Made by a program: the position numbers and the translations under genes. Below, piece after piece: positions 1 through 7,721 of a DNA stretch of 64,000 nt. Source of the stretch: Saccharothrix carnea (lineage in GTDB: Bacteria > Actinomycetota > Actinomycetes > Mycobacteriales > Pseudonocardiaceae); contig NZ_PYAX01000004.1 of assembly GCF_003014735.1 (NCBI RefSeq), positions 1-64,000 of the forward strand, read 5' to 3'. The notes under the pieces were generated by a model, which ran no database searches, had not been told where the DNA came from, and saw only the letters and a program-made list of their open reading frames with translations. How positions within the stretch are numbered: the stretch's first letter is position 1; the number at the start of each line of letters is the position of its first letter.

Positions 1-80
1 GCGCCGGCCAGGGCCGCGAGACGTCGCCGCGCGCCGTGCGCCACCGGCCTGCCGGCGACGGTGACAGCAGTTCTGGACAT
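1..80 (-). CDS. 5' end of an unidentified gene running off the left edge
   Basis: An ATG at 80-78 on the minus strand follows a strong GGAGG ribosome site (about 84-92) with good spacing. The frame is open to the window edge. The 26 visible residues start MSRTAVTVAGRPVAHGARRR and are basic, then become Ala-rich, which could be a cytoplasmic tail before a membrane segment. It is divergent from the WXG-like gene at 400, so a link to a type VII secretion locus is possible but is inference. Function not recognised. Confidence 0.6.
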   Translation of the reverse strand, partial: MSRTAVTVAGRPVAHGARRRLAALAG

Positions 81-399
81 CACTTCCTCCAAGGGGTCGA
101 GCCGGACGTGGGTGACCGAAAGTTGCGGTCGATCAACCTGAGGCTTTCGCAAAAGTAAGTCGGCTGGTCGACCGCGTCAACCTGGCAATTCACCTATAGA
201 GACGCAAGACAGCGGGCAGACGCCGTAGGTAGGACTATTCGCACCAGCGATTCCCAGGGTCGAAACTTTCGACTTCGCTGCGCTCGTGGCCGGGGCTCCA
301 TCGCGCTCGTCTTGATCGTTAGCTGGACGTTGGCGCGGCGTTGGTGGTGGTCATTTGACTGCCAGGGTCAGGCGTTTCACGTTGAGGAAGGCCCTGCTC
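81..399. other. Divergent intergenic region with a perfect palindrome
   Basis: No gene is supported in this 319-bp stretch between divergent starts. It is less GC-rich than its surroundings and should hold the promoters of both flanking genes. At 259-273 there is a perfect inverted repeat, GTCGAAA-C-TTTCGAC, a plausible regulator site. A TATAGA hexamer near 195 could be a -10 box, but no convincing -35 is paired with it. Confidence 0.4.
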
Positions 400-1764
400 A
401 TGGCATCAGGCACCGCCGAGGTGACCCCCACGCACACCATGCAGAGGAAGGTCTTGGTCGGGGCCGACGTCGACCAGCGGATCCAGACGATCGCCAAGGA
501 GGCGGAGGCCGAACCGCAGTCCGTGGTGGGCCTGCCGACCGGTGCCCAGGTGCCCGCCGACCCGCTCGCGGCCCTGCGTGGCGTCGCCGGTTGGGCGGTC
601 GACTACGTGACCTTCCTGCTCGAGCCGATCGACCAGCTCCAGGGCGACCAGCCGAGCGTGCAGGCCACCGTGGACGCGATCCGCTCGACCGCGGAACGGA
701 TGCGTGAGCTGGCCTCGACCCAACGCGAAACGTTGGCCAAGCCCGAGGGGTGGACCGGCAAGGCCAGGGACGCCTACCAGGCCAGCATGGAAGGTCTCGG
801 CGACGAACTGGACTCGCTGGCCAACGCCGTCGCGGCGAAGGGCGTCGTCGTCGAGAACACCGGTGCGATGGTGCGGGCGCTGCGCGAGGCCCTGCTGTAC
901 ACGGTCGACCAGTACTCCAACTCGCTGGTGCCGGGCGCGATCTTCGCCTACGCGTTCGCACCGGCCACGTTCGGCGTCTCGATCGCGATGTTCCTGGCCT
1001 CGGTGGTGGACAGCGCGAAGCAGCTCGGCACCGCGATGGCGGCCAAGATGGACGCCCTGAACGCGGCGCTGACCCGCCAGGTCGACCGGATCAAGATGCT
1101 CGACACCATCTCGGACGAGGTCGCGCAGGGCTGGGAGCGGTTCGAGGCCGCGGCCGGCGGCACGGCGACGAGGGTGGCCCGCACCGCGTCCAGGCCGGTG
1201 ATGAGCGAACGCGACACCGTCCAGGCCGAGCCGATGATGGCGGCCCAGCGGGTCACCGCCCAAGCCGAACCGGCGATGATGGCCCAGCGCGAGCACGCCG
1301 TCCAAGCCCAGCCCGCCATGATGGCCCAGCGCGACCACGTCGTCCAAGCCGAGCCGGCCATGATGCGGACCACGGAGGCGGTGCAGCCCATGGAGGCCAG
1401 GCGCTTGCTGACGGCGGAGGAAACCGTCCAGGCGCAGCACGCCGTGCGGGCCGAGCACACGGTGCAAGCACGTCACGCCGTGCAGGCCGAGCACGTGGTG
1501 CAGGCGCAGCCGGCCATGCAGGCCGAACACCTGGTGCAGGCGACCCGGGCCGAGGCACCTCTCTACCGCCAGATGGAGCCGTTGCAGGCAACCCGGGCGG
1601 AAGCGCCCGTGTACCGCGAGATGGAGCCGTTGCAGGCGACCCGCGCCGAAGCGCCCCTGTACCGCGAAGTCCAACCGCTCCAAGCCGCCTACGCGGAAAC
1701 TCCCGTCGCCCAGTACCAGCCCGCCGAACGGGCGACAGCCCGCAGGGTCGACGAGGTCGAGTAG
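400..1764 (+). CDS. WXG-like protein with central hydrophobic helix and repetitive Gln/Ala/Glu/Met tail
   Basis: This 454-aa protein starts at ATG 400, chosen over an upstream TTG at 355 because GAGGAAGG sits just before it. Residues about 85-210 are helical with a W-T-G turn (118-120), the signature of WXG100/ESX-type type VII secretion substrates. They are followed by a hydrophobic stretch (177-203) long enough to cross a membrane. From about residue 268 the chain is degenerate repeats: first a VQAEPAMMAQR-like unit, then VQA-H units, then a 15-residue LQATRAEAPLYREMEP unit. The next gene is also WXG-like and begins 81 bp later, so the two may be co-expressed. A secreted or envelope structural role is inference; I do not recognise a named family for the tail. 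Confidence 0.7.
   Translation: MASGTAEVTPTHTMQRKVLVGADVDQRIQTIAKEAEAEPQSVVGLPTGAQVPADPLAALRGVAGWAVDYVTFLLEPIDQLQGDQPSVQATVDAIRSTAERMRELASTQRETLAKPEGWTGKARDAYQASMEGLGDELDSLANAVAAKGVVVENTGAMVRALREALLYTVDQYSNSLVPGAIFAYAFAPATFGVSIAMFLASVVDSAKQLGTAMAAKMDALNAALTRQVDRIKMLDTISDEVAQGWERFEAAAGGTATRVARTASRPVMSERDTVQAEPMMAAQRVTAQAEPAMMAQREHAVQAQPAMMAQRDHVVQAEPAMMRTTEAVQPMEARRLLTAEETVQAQHAVRAEHTVQARHAVQAEHVVQAQPAMQAEHLVQATRAEAPLYRQMEPLQATRAEAPVYREMEPLQATRAEAPLYREVQPLQAAYAETPVAQYQPAERATARRVDEVE
1201..1725 (+). repeat. In-frame degenerate tandem repeats encoding the tail of the first WXG-like protein
   Basis: Three successive repeat classes lie in frame: about four copies of a 13-14-codon unit around AEPAMMAQR (1201-1365), then short VQA-E/Q-H units (1420-1535), then about four copies of a 15-codon unit around QATRAEAPLYREMEP (1540-1725). 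Copies differ at synonymous and non-synonymous positions, so this is older protein-level repeat expansion rather than a recent slippage tract. Confidence 0.75.
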
Positions 1765-1845
1765 GCCGAGGCGGTCGGTTCCCGACCGCCCGCGCCGAAA
1801 ACCTCCCCGCCCGTCCACTCCCCTGCGTTCCGCGGAGGCAACGCC

Positions 1846-3708
1846 ATGGTCACCAACTTCTCACCCACCACGATCAGCACGCCACCACCCGGCGACTCGG
1901 GCTTCACGATGGACCCGGCCGCGATGGAAGGGCTCCAGCAGCAGGCCGACGAACTGCGCACCGGCTACCTGGACGTCTCGTCGTCGCTGTCCGGCCGCAC
2001 CTTGGCGGGCAACGCGCTCGGCACCACCGGGACGTTCGCCACCGAGGCGTTCAACGCCTCCCTCCGCACGTCGGTCGAGCTGGCGGGCAAGGCCGCCTCG
2101 ACGTTGGGACTCGTCGGCGAGGGCCTGCAGGCCACCGCGCAGACCCAGCAGGAGGCCGACCGCTCCGGCGCCGATCAGCTCACCAAGATCGAGCCCGGCG
2201 GTCCGGCGCAGAGCCCACCCGGCGCGCCCGCAGGCGGTGCCGGCGGTGGTGCGCCCTCCCAGGGTCCACCGGTCTCACCGGTAGAGAGCGTCCCCGGCGG
2301 CACCTCCCAGCCCGGCCCCGAGGGCACCACCCAGACCTCGCAGTCCACCGCCCCGGGCGGTGGCGCGCCGACCGACCAGGTGCCGCCCGCACCAACGGGC
2401 TCCGGCGCGCCCTCACCCGCCCCCAGCGGCGCACCGGGACAAACCGCGTCCGCCAACCCCCAGCAGCAAGCGGCACCGCAACCCGCGCCGGTGCCCGCGT
2501 TCCCGGAGATCCCCGACCCGCCCCCGGTCCCTGACGGCTCCGCGAGCGGCGGTTCGGGCGCGACGGGCGGCAGCGCGGCCACCCCAGCGGGCGGCACGAC
2601 GCCTCCACCCACGCCACCGATCCCCGAAGTACCGAAGGACCTCTTCAAACAGCCCACCATCCCCGACCCCACCAGCGGAAGCTCCGGCGCCCCAGGCGGT
2701 TCCGGCGCATCGGGCAGCAGCACCGGCACCGCGGGCGGCAGCGCGACCACACCATCGGGCGGCATGACCCCACCGCCGATCCCCCCGATCCCTGAAGTGC
2801 CCAAGGACCTGTTCAAGCAGCCCACCATCCCCGACCCCACCACCGGCGGGAGCTCCGGTGCCCCAGGCGGTTCCGGCGCATCGGGCTCCGAAACGCGGGG
2901 CGGCAGCGCGACCGCGCCGTCCGGCGGCATGACGCCTCCACCGATGCCTCCCATCCCGGAGGTGCCGAAGGACCTGTTCAAGCAGCCCACCATCCCGGAC
3001 CTCACCACCGGCGGGAGCTCCGGTGTTCCGGGCGGTTCCGGCACTTCGGGTGGCGGCGCGGGGACGCCGTCGCCCACCGGCGACGGCCCGGGCGACCGGG
3101 GCGACCGCGACCCCTCGGGCGAGGAACGTCCCACCCGTGATCCCAAGACCGGCGAACAAGGCGGTGGCGGCGAGCACGGCGGTGGCGGTGGCGCGGGTGG
3201 TGGCGGTGAGGACGACGGCCGGCCGCAGCCCGACCGGCACGGCTTCCCCGTCACCGAGGTGGACGGCAAGCCGTGCCTCGACCTGCGCGACCTCCCGGCC
3301 GAGGAGGGCGAGCGCTGGCAGGAGAACATCCGCGACATCCTCGCCACCAAGGGCGAGGGGTCCTTCTTCTGGGCCGGTGACACCATCGACGCCGAAGGCC
3401 AGCGGCACTCCCTCATGGACCTGGCCGAGTTCATGACCAACCTGGACGCCCGCACCGAATCCGAGTCCGGTACCGGCCCCGAGCCGGCCGTCCAACCTGG
3501 ACGCGAGGTCTCGGACACCGTCGCGGCCAGCCCCGCCCGCAGCGCCAACGGTGACGTCTACGTCCTCGTCGGCCCCAACCGCGCCGAGGGCGATCCGGTC
3601 GAACTGGCGGACTTCCCGACCCTGCGGGACAACCCCCGGATCGAGCGGGTGTTCGCGATCGACGCCGTCACCGGCCGCGAGGTCCAGATTCACCCGAAGG
3701 TGTCGTGA
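1846..3708 (+). CDS. WXG-like N-terminus with Pro/Gly/Ser-rich repeat stalk and folded C-terminal domain
   Basis: A 620-aa protein from ATG 1846 behind a GGAGG site. Residues about 18-110 form an ESX-like helical region without signal peptide. Residues 115-480 are a low-complexity Pro/Gly/Ser linker. It carries three copies of a unit containing PIPEVPKDLFKQPTIPD, separated by Gly/Ser spacers. The last 140 residues (from about 480) look folded (DGKPCLDLRDLPAEEGERWQ and so on) and may be the effector or binding domain. This helical head, stalk and tail layout fits a large type VII secretion substrate, but no toxin motif was recognised. A 19-bp terminator follows, so it ends the two-gene unit. 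Confidence 0.7.
   Translation: MVTNFSPTTISTPPPGDSGFTMDPAAMEGLQQQADELRTGYLDVSSSLSGRTLAGNALGTTGTFATEAFNASLRTSVELAGKAASTLGLVGEGLQATAQTQQEADRSGADQLTKIEPGGPAQSPPGAPAGGAGGGAPSQGPPVSPVESVPGGTSQPGPEGTTQTSQSTAPGGGAPTDQVPPAPTGSGAPSPAPSGAPGQTASANPQQQAAPQPAPVPAFPEIPDPPPVPDGSASGGSGATGGSAATPAGGTTPPPTPPIPEVPKDLFKQPTIPDPTSGSSGAPGGSGASGSSTGTAGGSATTPSGGMTPPPIPPIPEVPKDLFKQPTIPDPTTGGSSGAPGGSGASGSETRGGSATAPSGGMTPPPMPPIPEVPKDLFKQPTIPDLTTGGSSGVPGGSGTSGGGAGTPSPTGDGPGDRGDRDPSGEERPTRDPKTGEQGGGGEHGGGGGAGGGGEDDGRPQPDRHGFPVTEVDGKPCLDLRDLPAEEGERWQENIRDILATKGEGSFFWAGDTIDAEGQRHSLMDLAEFMTNLDARTESESGTGPEPAVQPGREVSDTVAASPARSANGDVYVLVGPNRAEGDPVELADFPTLRDNPRIERVFAIDAVTGREVQIHPKVS
2590..3050 (+). repeat. Three in-frame copies of a 40-50-codon Pro/Gly repeat
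   Basis: Units begin near 2590, 2760 and 2930. Each encodes a T-P-P-P-x-P-P stretch, then PIPEVPKDLFKQPTIPD and a Gly/Ser-rich spacer ending GAPGGSGASG or close to it. The conserved amphipathic VPKDLFKQP block inside a flexible stalk looks like a repeated binding motif rather than plain linker. Confidence 0.75.
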
Positions 3709-3713
3709 TCCCA

Positions 3714-3762
3714 CCGGTACGTCCGCACGGGCAGCCTCGTGGCGCCCGTGCGGACGTACCGG
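3714..3762 (+). terminator. Strong hairpin after the WXG-like gene pair
   Basis: A perfect 19-bp inverted repeat (3714-3732 and 3744-3762) encloses an 11-nt loop, starting 5 bp after the stop codon. There is no T-tract, as is common for actinobacterial terminators. Confidence 0.8.
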
Positions 3763-3852
3763 CGGACCCGATCGCCAGGGCCGGTGTGGCAGGCTGCGCC
3801 CCACCAAGGTGGAGCCGGTGATGACCGGCCTGGCGATTCGGAGAGCCTGCTC

Positions 3853-5352
3853 GTGGTCGAGATCGTGCCCGGTGTGTCGCGGACGTTCACCGAGTTCCTG
3901 TTGCTGCCCAACCGGACCACGGCGGAGTGCACGCCCGCGAAGGTCGACCTGGGCACGCCGCTCGTCCGGCACGCCGTGGGCGCGACGGCGTCGATCAGGC
4001 TGTCGGTGCCGTTCACCTCGGCCATCATGCAGGCGGTCGGCTCGCCGCGGTTGGCGGTGGCGCTGGCCCGGTCCGGCGGCCTGAGCTTCCTGCACCACAA
4101 CCAGTCCGTCGAGGACCAGGCGGACGCGGTGCGGTTCGTGAAGAACTTCAAGGCCGGTTTCGTGGTCAGCGACACGACGGTCCGCCCGACCGACTCGCTG
4201 CGCCACCTCGTCGGCCTGATGAAGGCCACCGGTCACAACACCGCGGCCGTCACCGAGGACGGCTCGCCGCACGGCCGGTTCGTCGGCCTGGTCACCTCAC
4301 GCGACTTCCACTCCGCCAGGCACGACCTGGACCTCCCGGTCGCCGAACGGATGCGCCCGGTGGACACGCTCACCTGCGGCAAGGAGGGCATCACCCTCTC
4401 CGAGGCCAACACGCTGCTGTGGGAGGGCCGCCTGGACTGCCTGCCGGTCGTGGACGGCGCCGGTCACCTCCAGCACCTCGTGTTCCGCTCCGACTACGCC
4501 GACCACAAGCAGTTCCCCGGCGCGGTGGTCGACGCGGCCAAGCGGTTCCGGGTCGGCGCGGGCGTGAACACGCACGACTACCGCGACCGCGTGCCCGCGC
4601 TGGTCGCCGCCGGGGTGGACGTGCTGTGCCTGGACTCCTCGGACGGCTACAGCGACTGGCAGGCCGAAGCGCTGCGGTGGGTCAAGCGCGAGTTCCCGGA
4701 GGTGCCCATCGGCGGCGGCAACGTCGTCGACGGTGAGGCGTTCCGGTTCCTGGCCGACGCGGGTGCCGACTTCGTCAAGGTGGGCATCGGCGGCGGCTCG
4801 ATCTGCATCACGCGTGACCAGAAGGGCATCGGCCGGGGCCAGGCCAGCGCCGTGATGGACGTCGCCGAGGCCCGTGACGCCTACGCGCGCAGCACCGGCG
4901 AGTACGTGCCGATCTGCTCGGACGGCGGTCTGCTGCACGACTACCACATGGCGCTGGCGATGGCGATGGGCGCGGACTTCGTGATGATGGGCCGCTACTT
5001 CGCGCGGTTCGACCAGTCGCCGGGCAAGAAGGTGCGCATCGGCGGCTCGGTCTTCAAGGAGTACTGGGGCGAGGGCTCCAGCCGGGCGCGCAACTGGCAG
5101 CGCTACGACCAGGGCGAGGACAAGCTGCACTTCGAGGAGGGCGTGGACGGCTACGTGCCCTACGTCGGCGACCTCGGTGACGCGCTCGCGCTGACCGTGG
5201 CGAAGATCAAGGCCACGATGGCGTCCTGCGGCGCGGCGTCCATCCCGGTCTTCCAGTCCACCGCCCGCGTGACGCTGGTGTCCGAGCAGAGCTACCAGGA
5301 GAACGCCGCCGCGGTCGCCGTGCGGGAGGACGCCGACACCACCCTGGGCTGA
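3853..5352 (+). CDS. guaB: IMP dehydrogenase, subtype with GGGSICITR active-site loop
   Basis: It would catalyse NAD-dependent oxidation of IMP to XMP, the committed step of GMP synthesis, in the cytoplasm. GTG 3853 is chosen because GGAGAG lies 8 nt upstream; this gives 499 aa, a normal IMPDH length. A TIM-barrel surrounds two CBS-type repeats (about 100-215). The catalytic loop reads GIGGGSICITRDQ with Cys at about residue 318, followed by an ICSDGG phosphate-binding segment and GRYFARF and EYWGEGS blocks. The usual actinobacterial loop is closer to GPGSICTTR. The GGGSICITR...KGIGRGQ form, as I recall, is typical of a separate IMPDH group common in Firmicutes. It may therefore be a second, acquired or specialised IMPDH. 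A shared hairpin separates it from the convergent MFS gene. Confidence 0.9.
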   Translation: MVEIVPGVSRTFTEFLLLPNRTTAECTPAKVDLGTPLVRHAVGATASIRLSVPFTSAIMQAVGSPRLAVALARSGGLSFLHHNQSVEDQADAVRFVKNFKAGFVVSDTTVRPTDSLRHLVGLMKATGHNTAAVTEDGSPHGRFVGLVTSRDFHSARHDLDLPVAERMRPVDTLTCGKEGITLSEANTLLWEGRLDCLPVVDGAGHLQHLVFRSDYADHKQFPGAVVDAAKRFRVGAGVNTHDYRDRVPALVAAGVDVLCLDSSDGYSDWQAEALRWVKREFPEVPIGGGNVVDGEAFRFLADAGADFVKVGIGGGSICITRDQKGIGRGQASAVMDVAEARDAYARSTGEYVPICSDGGLLHDYHMALAMAMGADFVMMGRYFARFDQSPGKKVRIGGSVFKEYWGEGSSRARNWQRYDQGEDKLHFEEGVDGYVPYVGDLGDALALTVAKIKATMASCGAASIPVFQSTARVTLVSEQSYQENAAAVAVREDADTTLG

Positions 5353-5374
5353 TCGAGGTGTGGTGATCCCGCGT

Positions 5375-5403
5375 GACGGAGCGGGCCCGGTGCCCGCTCC
5401 GTC
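5375..5403. terminator. Bidirectional terminator between convergent guaB and MFS genes
   Basis: A perfect 12-bp stem (5375-5386 with 5392-5403) and 5-nt loop. The right arm overlaps the MFS stop codon, so one hairpin can serve both strands. Confidence 0.8.
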
Positions 5404-6628
5404 AGAGCGACGCGTGGTCGAAGTCCGGTGACACCACGGACGCGCGCCGGTGGTCGCGGCGGATCACCGCGAGGACCGCCATCAGGGCCGCCACCAACGC
5501 GAACGCCGAGGCCGCGGTCAACGCCGAGAGCGGGCCGAGCGTGCCGACGACCGCGCCCGCCACCAGGATGCCGACCACGCCCGAGCACGCGGTCACCGCG
5601 CCGACCGTGGCGAAGACCCGCCCCCGGACGGCGTCCGACGTGCGGGCCTGGACCAGGCCGTTCAGCGTCACGTTCTGCACCGAGCCGCACGCGCCGGCGA
5701 CCAGCCACGCGACCGCGTTCACCACCAGGTGCGGTACCTGCGCGGGTGCGGCCAGCGCCAGTGCCAGCACCAGGTTGCCGACCGCGAAGGCGACCACCAG
5801 TGCCCGCGCGGTGGTGAAGCGGCGGCTCACGTTCGCGCCCAGCAGCAGGCCCGCGGTCCAGCAGGCGAGCACGGCGCTGTAGGTGAACGCGTTGCCGCCG
5901 ATCGGGCCGAAGACCAGGAACACCTCGTTGACCAGCGCGATGGCCACCGCGACACCGACCACGGCCTGCGCGACGACACGTCCCAGCAGCAGCCGGTCGC
6001 TGCGCAGCAGCACCCAGCCGCTCCACTGGCCACTCGCCCCGGTGCCACCGTCGTCCTGCCCGGGGTCGCGGTCGACCCGCAGCCACAGCACCACCAGCGC
6101 CAGGTGCGTGCACGCGCACACCGCGTCGAGCATGACGGCCCACTCGACGCCCGGCCCGACCGCGATCACGCCGCCGAGCACGATGCCCACCAGGGAACCG
6201 GTGTTCTGCGCCGACGACAACGCCGCGTGCCCGTCGGCCGAGTCGGTGGCGCGCGGGATCAGCGCCGACACGCACGTCCGCACGACGCTCCCGCACACGC
6301 CGAGCAACGCCACCAGCCCGTACAGCACGGGCAGCCGCGTGTGCCCGAACAGCAGCCCTACCAGCAGCAATACCTGCGCGAACACCGTCACGCTGAGCAG
6401 CAGCCGATGGGGGAACCGGTCGACCGCCCACCCGGCGACGGGCGCGCCGAGCACCGCGCCGAACGCGACGGCCACGAACAACCCGGCCACCGCGAACGCA
6501 CCGGAACCGGCCAGCGCGGTGGTGAACCCGATCAGCGTGAGCTGCGCGCCGAGCCCGGCCACCCCGGACCCGCCCACCAGCACCGCCAGGTCCCGGTTAC
6601 CCCGCAGACCGCCGAGCACTGCGACCAT
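5402..6628 (-). CDS. Major facilitator superfamily transporter
   Basis: A 408-aa membrane protein with about 12 hydrophobic helices and the MFS loop 2-3 pattern (GAPVAGWAVDRFPHR), where cytoplasmic Asp-Arg and basic residues follow a Gly-rich helix end. ATG 6628 is preferred over the longer open frame because GGGGGAGCGG precedes it. It resembles the small-molecule/drug efflux MFS group, including an RGRVFAT segment in the second half like the enterobactin exporter family. Substrate unknown. It lies 94 bp downstream of the stress-protein gene on the same strand and may be transcribed with it. Confidence 0.8.
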   Translation of the reverse strand: MVAVLGGLRGNRDLAVLVGGSGVAGLGAQLTLIGFTTALAGSGAFAVAGLFVAVAFGAVLGAPVAGWAVDRFPHRLLLSVTVFAQVLLLVGLLFGHTRLPVLYGLVALLGVCGSVVRTCVSALIPRATDSADGHAALSSAQNTGSLVGIVLGGVIAVGPGVEWAVMLDAVCACTHLALVVLWLRVDRDPGQDDGGTGASGQWSGWVLLRSDRLLLGRVVAQAVVGVAVAIALVNEVFLVFGPIGGNAFTYSAVLACWTAGLLLGANVSRRFTTARALVVAFAVGNLVLALALAAPAQVPHLVVNAVAWLVAGACGSVQNVTLNGLVQARTSDAVRGRVFATVGAVTACSGVVGILVAGAVVGTLGPLSALTAASAFALVAALMAVLAVIRRDHRRASVVSPDFDHASL

Positions 6629-6722
6629 TCCGCTCCCCCGCCGCGTCGCCGGTACGGACCGAGGCGTCCACCTCGCGGTGCCGATCATGCCCGAAGATCA
6701 CCTCGGCCGGCGGGCGGACCGG

Positions 6723-7589
6723 TCAGTCCGGCCGGTCGGGTCGCACGACCACCAGCGGGCACGGCGAGTGGTAGACCAGCGCCTGGCTGGTCGAGCCGAG
6801 CAGCATGCCGGTGAAGCCGCCGTGGCCGCGGCTGCCGACGACCAGCAGCTGCGCGTCGCGGCCGGCGGCGAGCAGGGCCTTCGCCGGGCGTTCCCGGACC
6901 ACCCGCCGGTCGACGGTCACGTCCGGGTACTTCTCCTGCCACCCGGCCAGGCGCTGGGCCAGCAGCTGGCGCTGCTGTTCGTGCACCTCGTCCCAGTCGA
7001 CGCGCAGCCGCGAGGCGTACGGGGTCTCGGCGAGCAACGCCGTCCACGCGAGGAGGGCGGCGAGCGTGGTGCCCCGCACCGACGCCTCCTCGAACGCGAA
7101 CCCGATCGCCGCCTCACCCGCGGGCGAGCCGTCCACGCCCAGCACGACCGGACCGTCCGCCGGGTGGGGACCGCGGACGACGGCCACCGGGCACTCGCCG
7201 TGCGCGGCGACCGACACCGCCACCGACCCGACGACCAGCCCGGAGAACCCGCCCAGCCCCTGCGAGCCGAGCACGACGAGCCGGGCGTCCCGGGAGGCGG
7301 CGATCATCGCGGCGGCGGGCCGTTCGACGACCACCGACGTCTCCACCTCGGGCACGAGGTCGCGCACGCCGGCCGCCGCCTCCTCCAGCCACTGCCTGCC
7401 CTGCTGCTCGAACGCGTCCCGCACCTCGTGGCCGGTCAGCACCATCCCCGGGTAGCCGCGCGTGGGCAGCAGGTAGGCGTGCACGAGCCGGAGCGGCACG
7501 CGGTGCCGCACCGCTTCCTCCGCCGCCCACGAGACGGCCGCCAGCGCCGACTCCGAGCCGTCCACTCCGACCACGATCGGGCCACTCAT
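6723..7589 (-). CDS. Universal stress protein with two UspA domains
   Basis: A 288-aa protein of two tandem UspA domains. Domain 1 starts IVVGVDGS and ends with the ATP-binding G-S-x-G-x-G-G-F-S-G-L-VVGSV block. Domain 2 starts VVLGVDGSPAG and ends GSRGHGGFTGMLLGSTSQ. Both G-2x-G-9x-G(S/T) nucleotide motifs look intact, so ATP binding is expected. ATG 7589 has a GAGGGAA site. Tandem Usp proteins in actinobacteria respond to stress, dormancy or hypoxia. The neighbouring divergent gene is a Ser/Thr kinase, but no functional link can be shown. Confidence 0.9.
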   Translation of the reverse strand: MSGPIVVGVDGSESALAAVSWAAEEAVRHRVPLRLVHAYLLPTRGYPGMVLTGHEVRDAFEQQGRQWLEEAAAGVRDLVPEVETSVVVERPAAAMIAASRDARLVVLGSQGLGGFSGLVVGSVAVSVAAHGECPVAVVRGPHPADGPVVLGVDGSPAGEAAIGFAFEEASVRGTTLAALLAWTALLAETPYASRLRVDWDEVHEQQRQLLAQRLAGWQEKYPDVTVDRRVVRERPAKALLAAGRDAQLLVVGSRGHGGFTGMLLGSTSQALVYHSPCPLVVVRPDRPD

Positions 7590-7704
7590 CACAGGTTCCC
7601 TCCGACCGACGTCACCGACACACCCACCATCCGGTGCCGGGCGGCCGTCCGCACCTCGACCGCCTACCCCGTTCGGAGGTGTCCTCCGGTGTCGGTGCCG
7701 CCGG

Positions 7705-7721
7705 ATACGATCGGCGTCGTG
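7705..7721 (+). promoter_or_regulatory. Leaderless promoter -10 for the kinase gene
   Basis: A TACGAT hexamer (7705-7710) lies about 8 nt before GTG 7719, the geometry of a leaderless actinobacterial transcript. The alternative start GTG 7689 has a GGAGG site 9 nt upstream, so the start is not settled. Confidence 0.5.

Noticed and set aside
5883..7718. Open frame extending the kinase gene upstream by more than 600 codons
   Set aside because: It is antisense to the MFS and Usp genes and has no domain; the kinase fold and a -10 box place the start near 7719.
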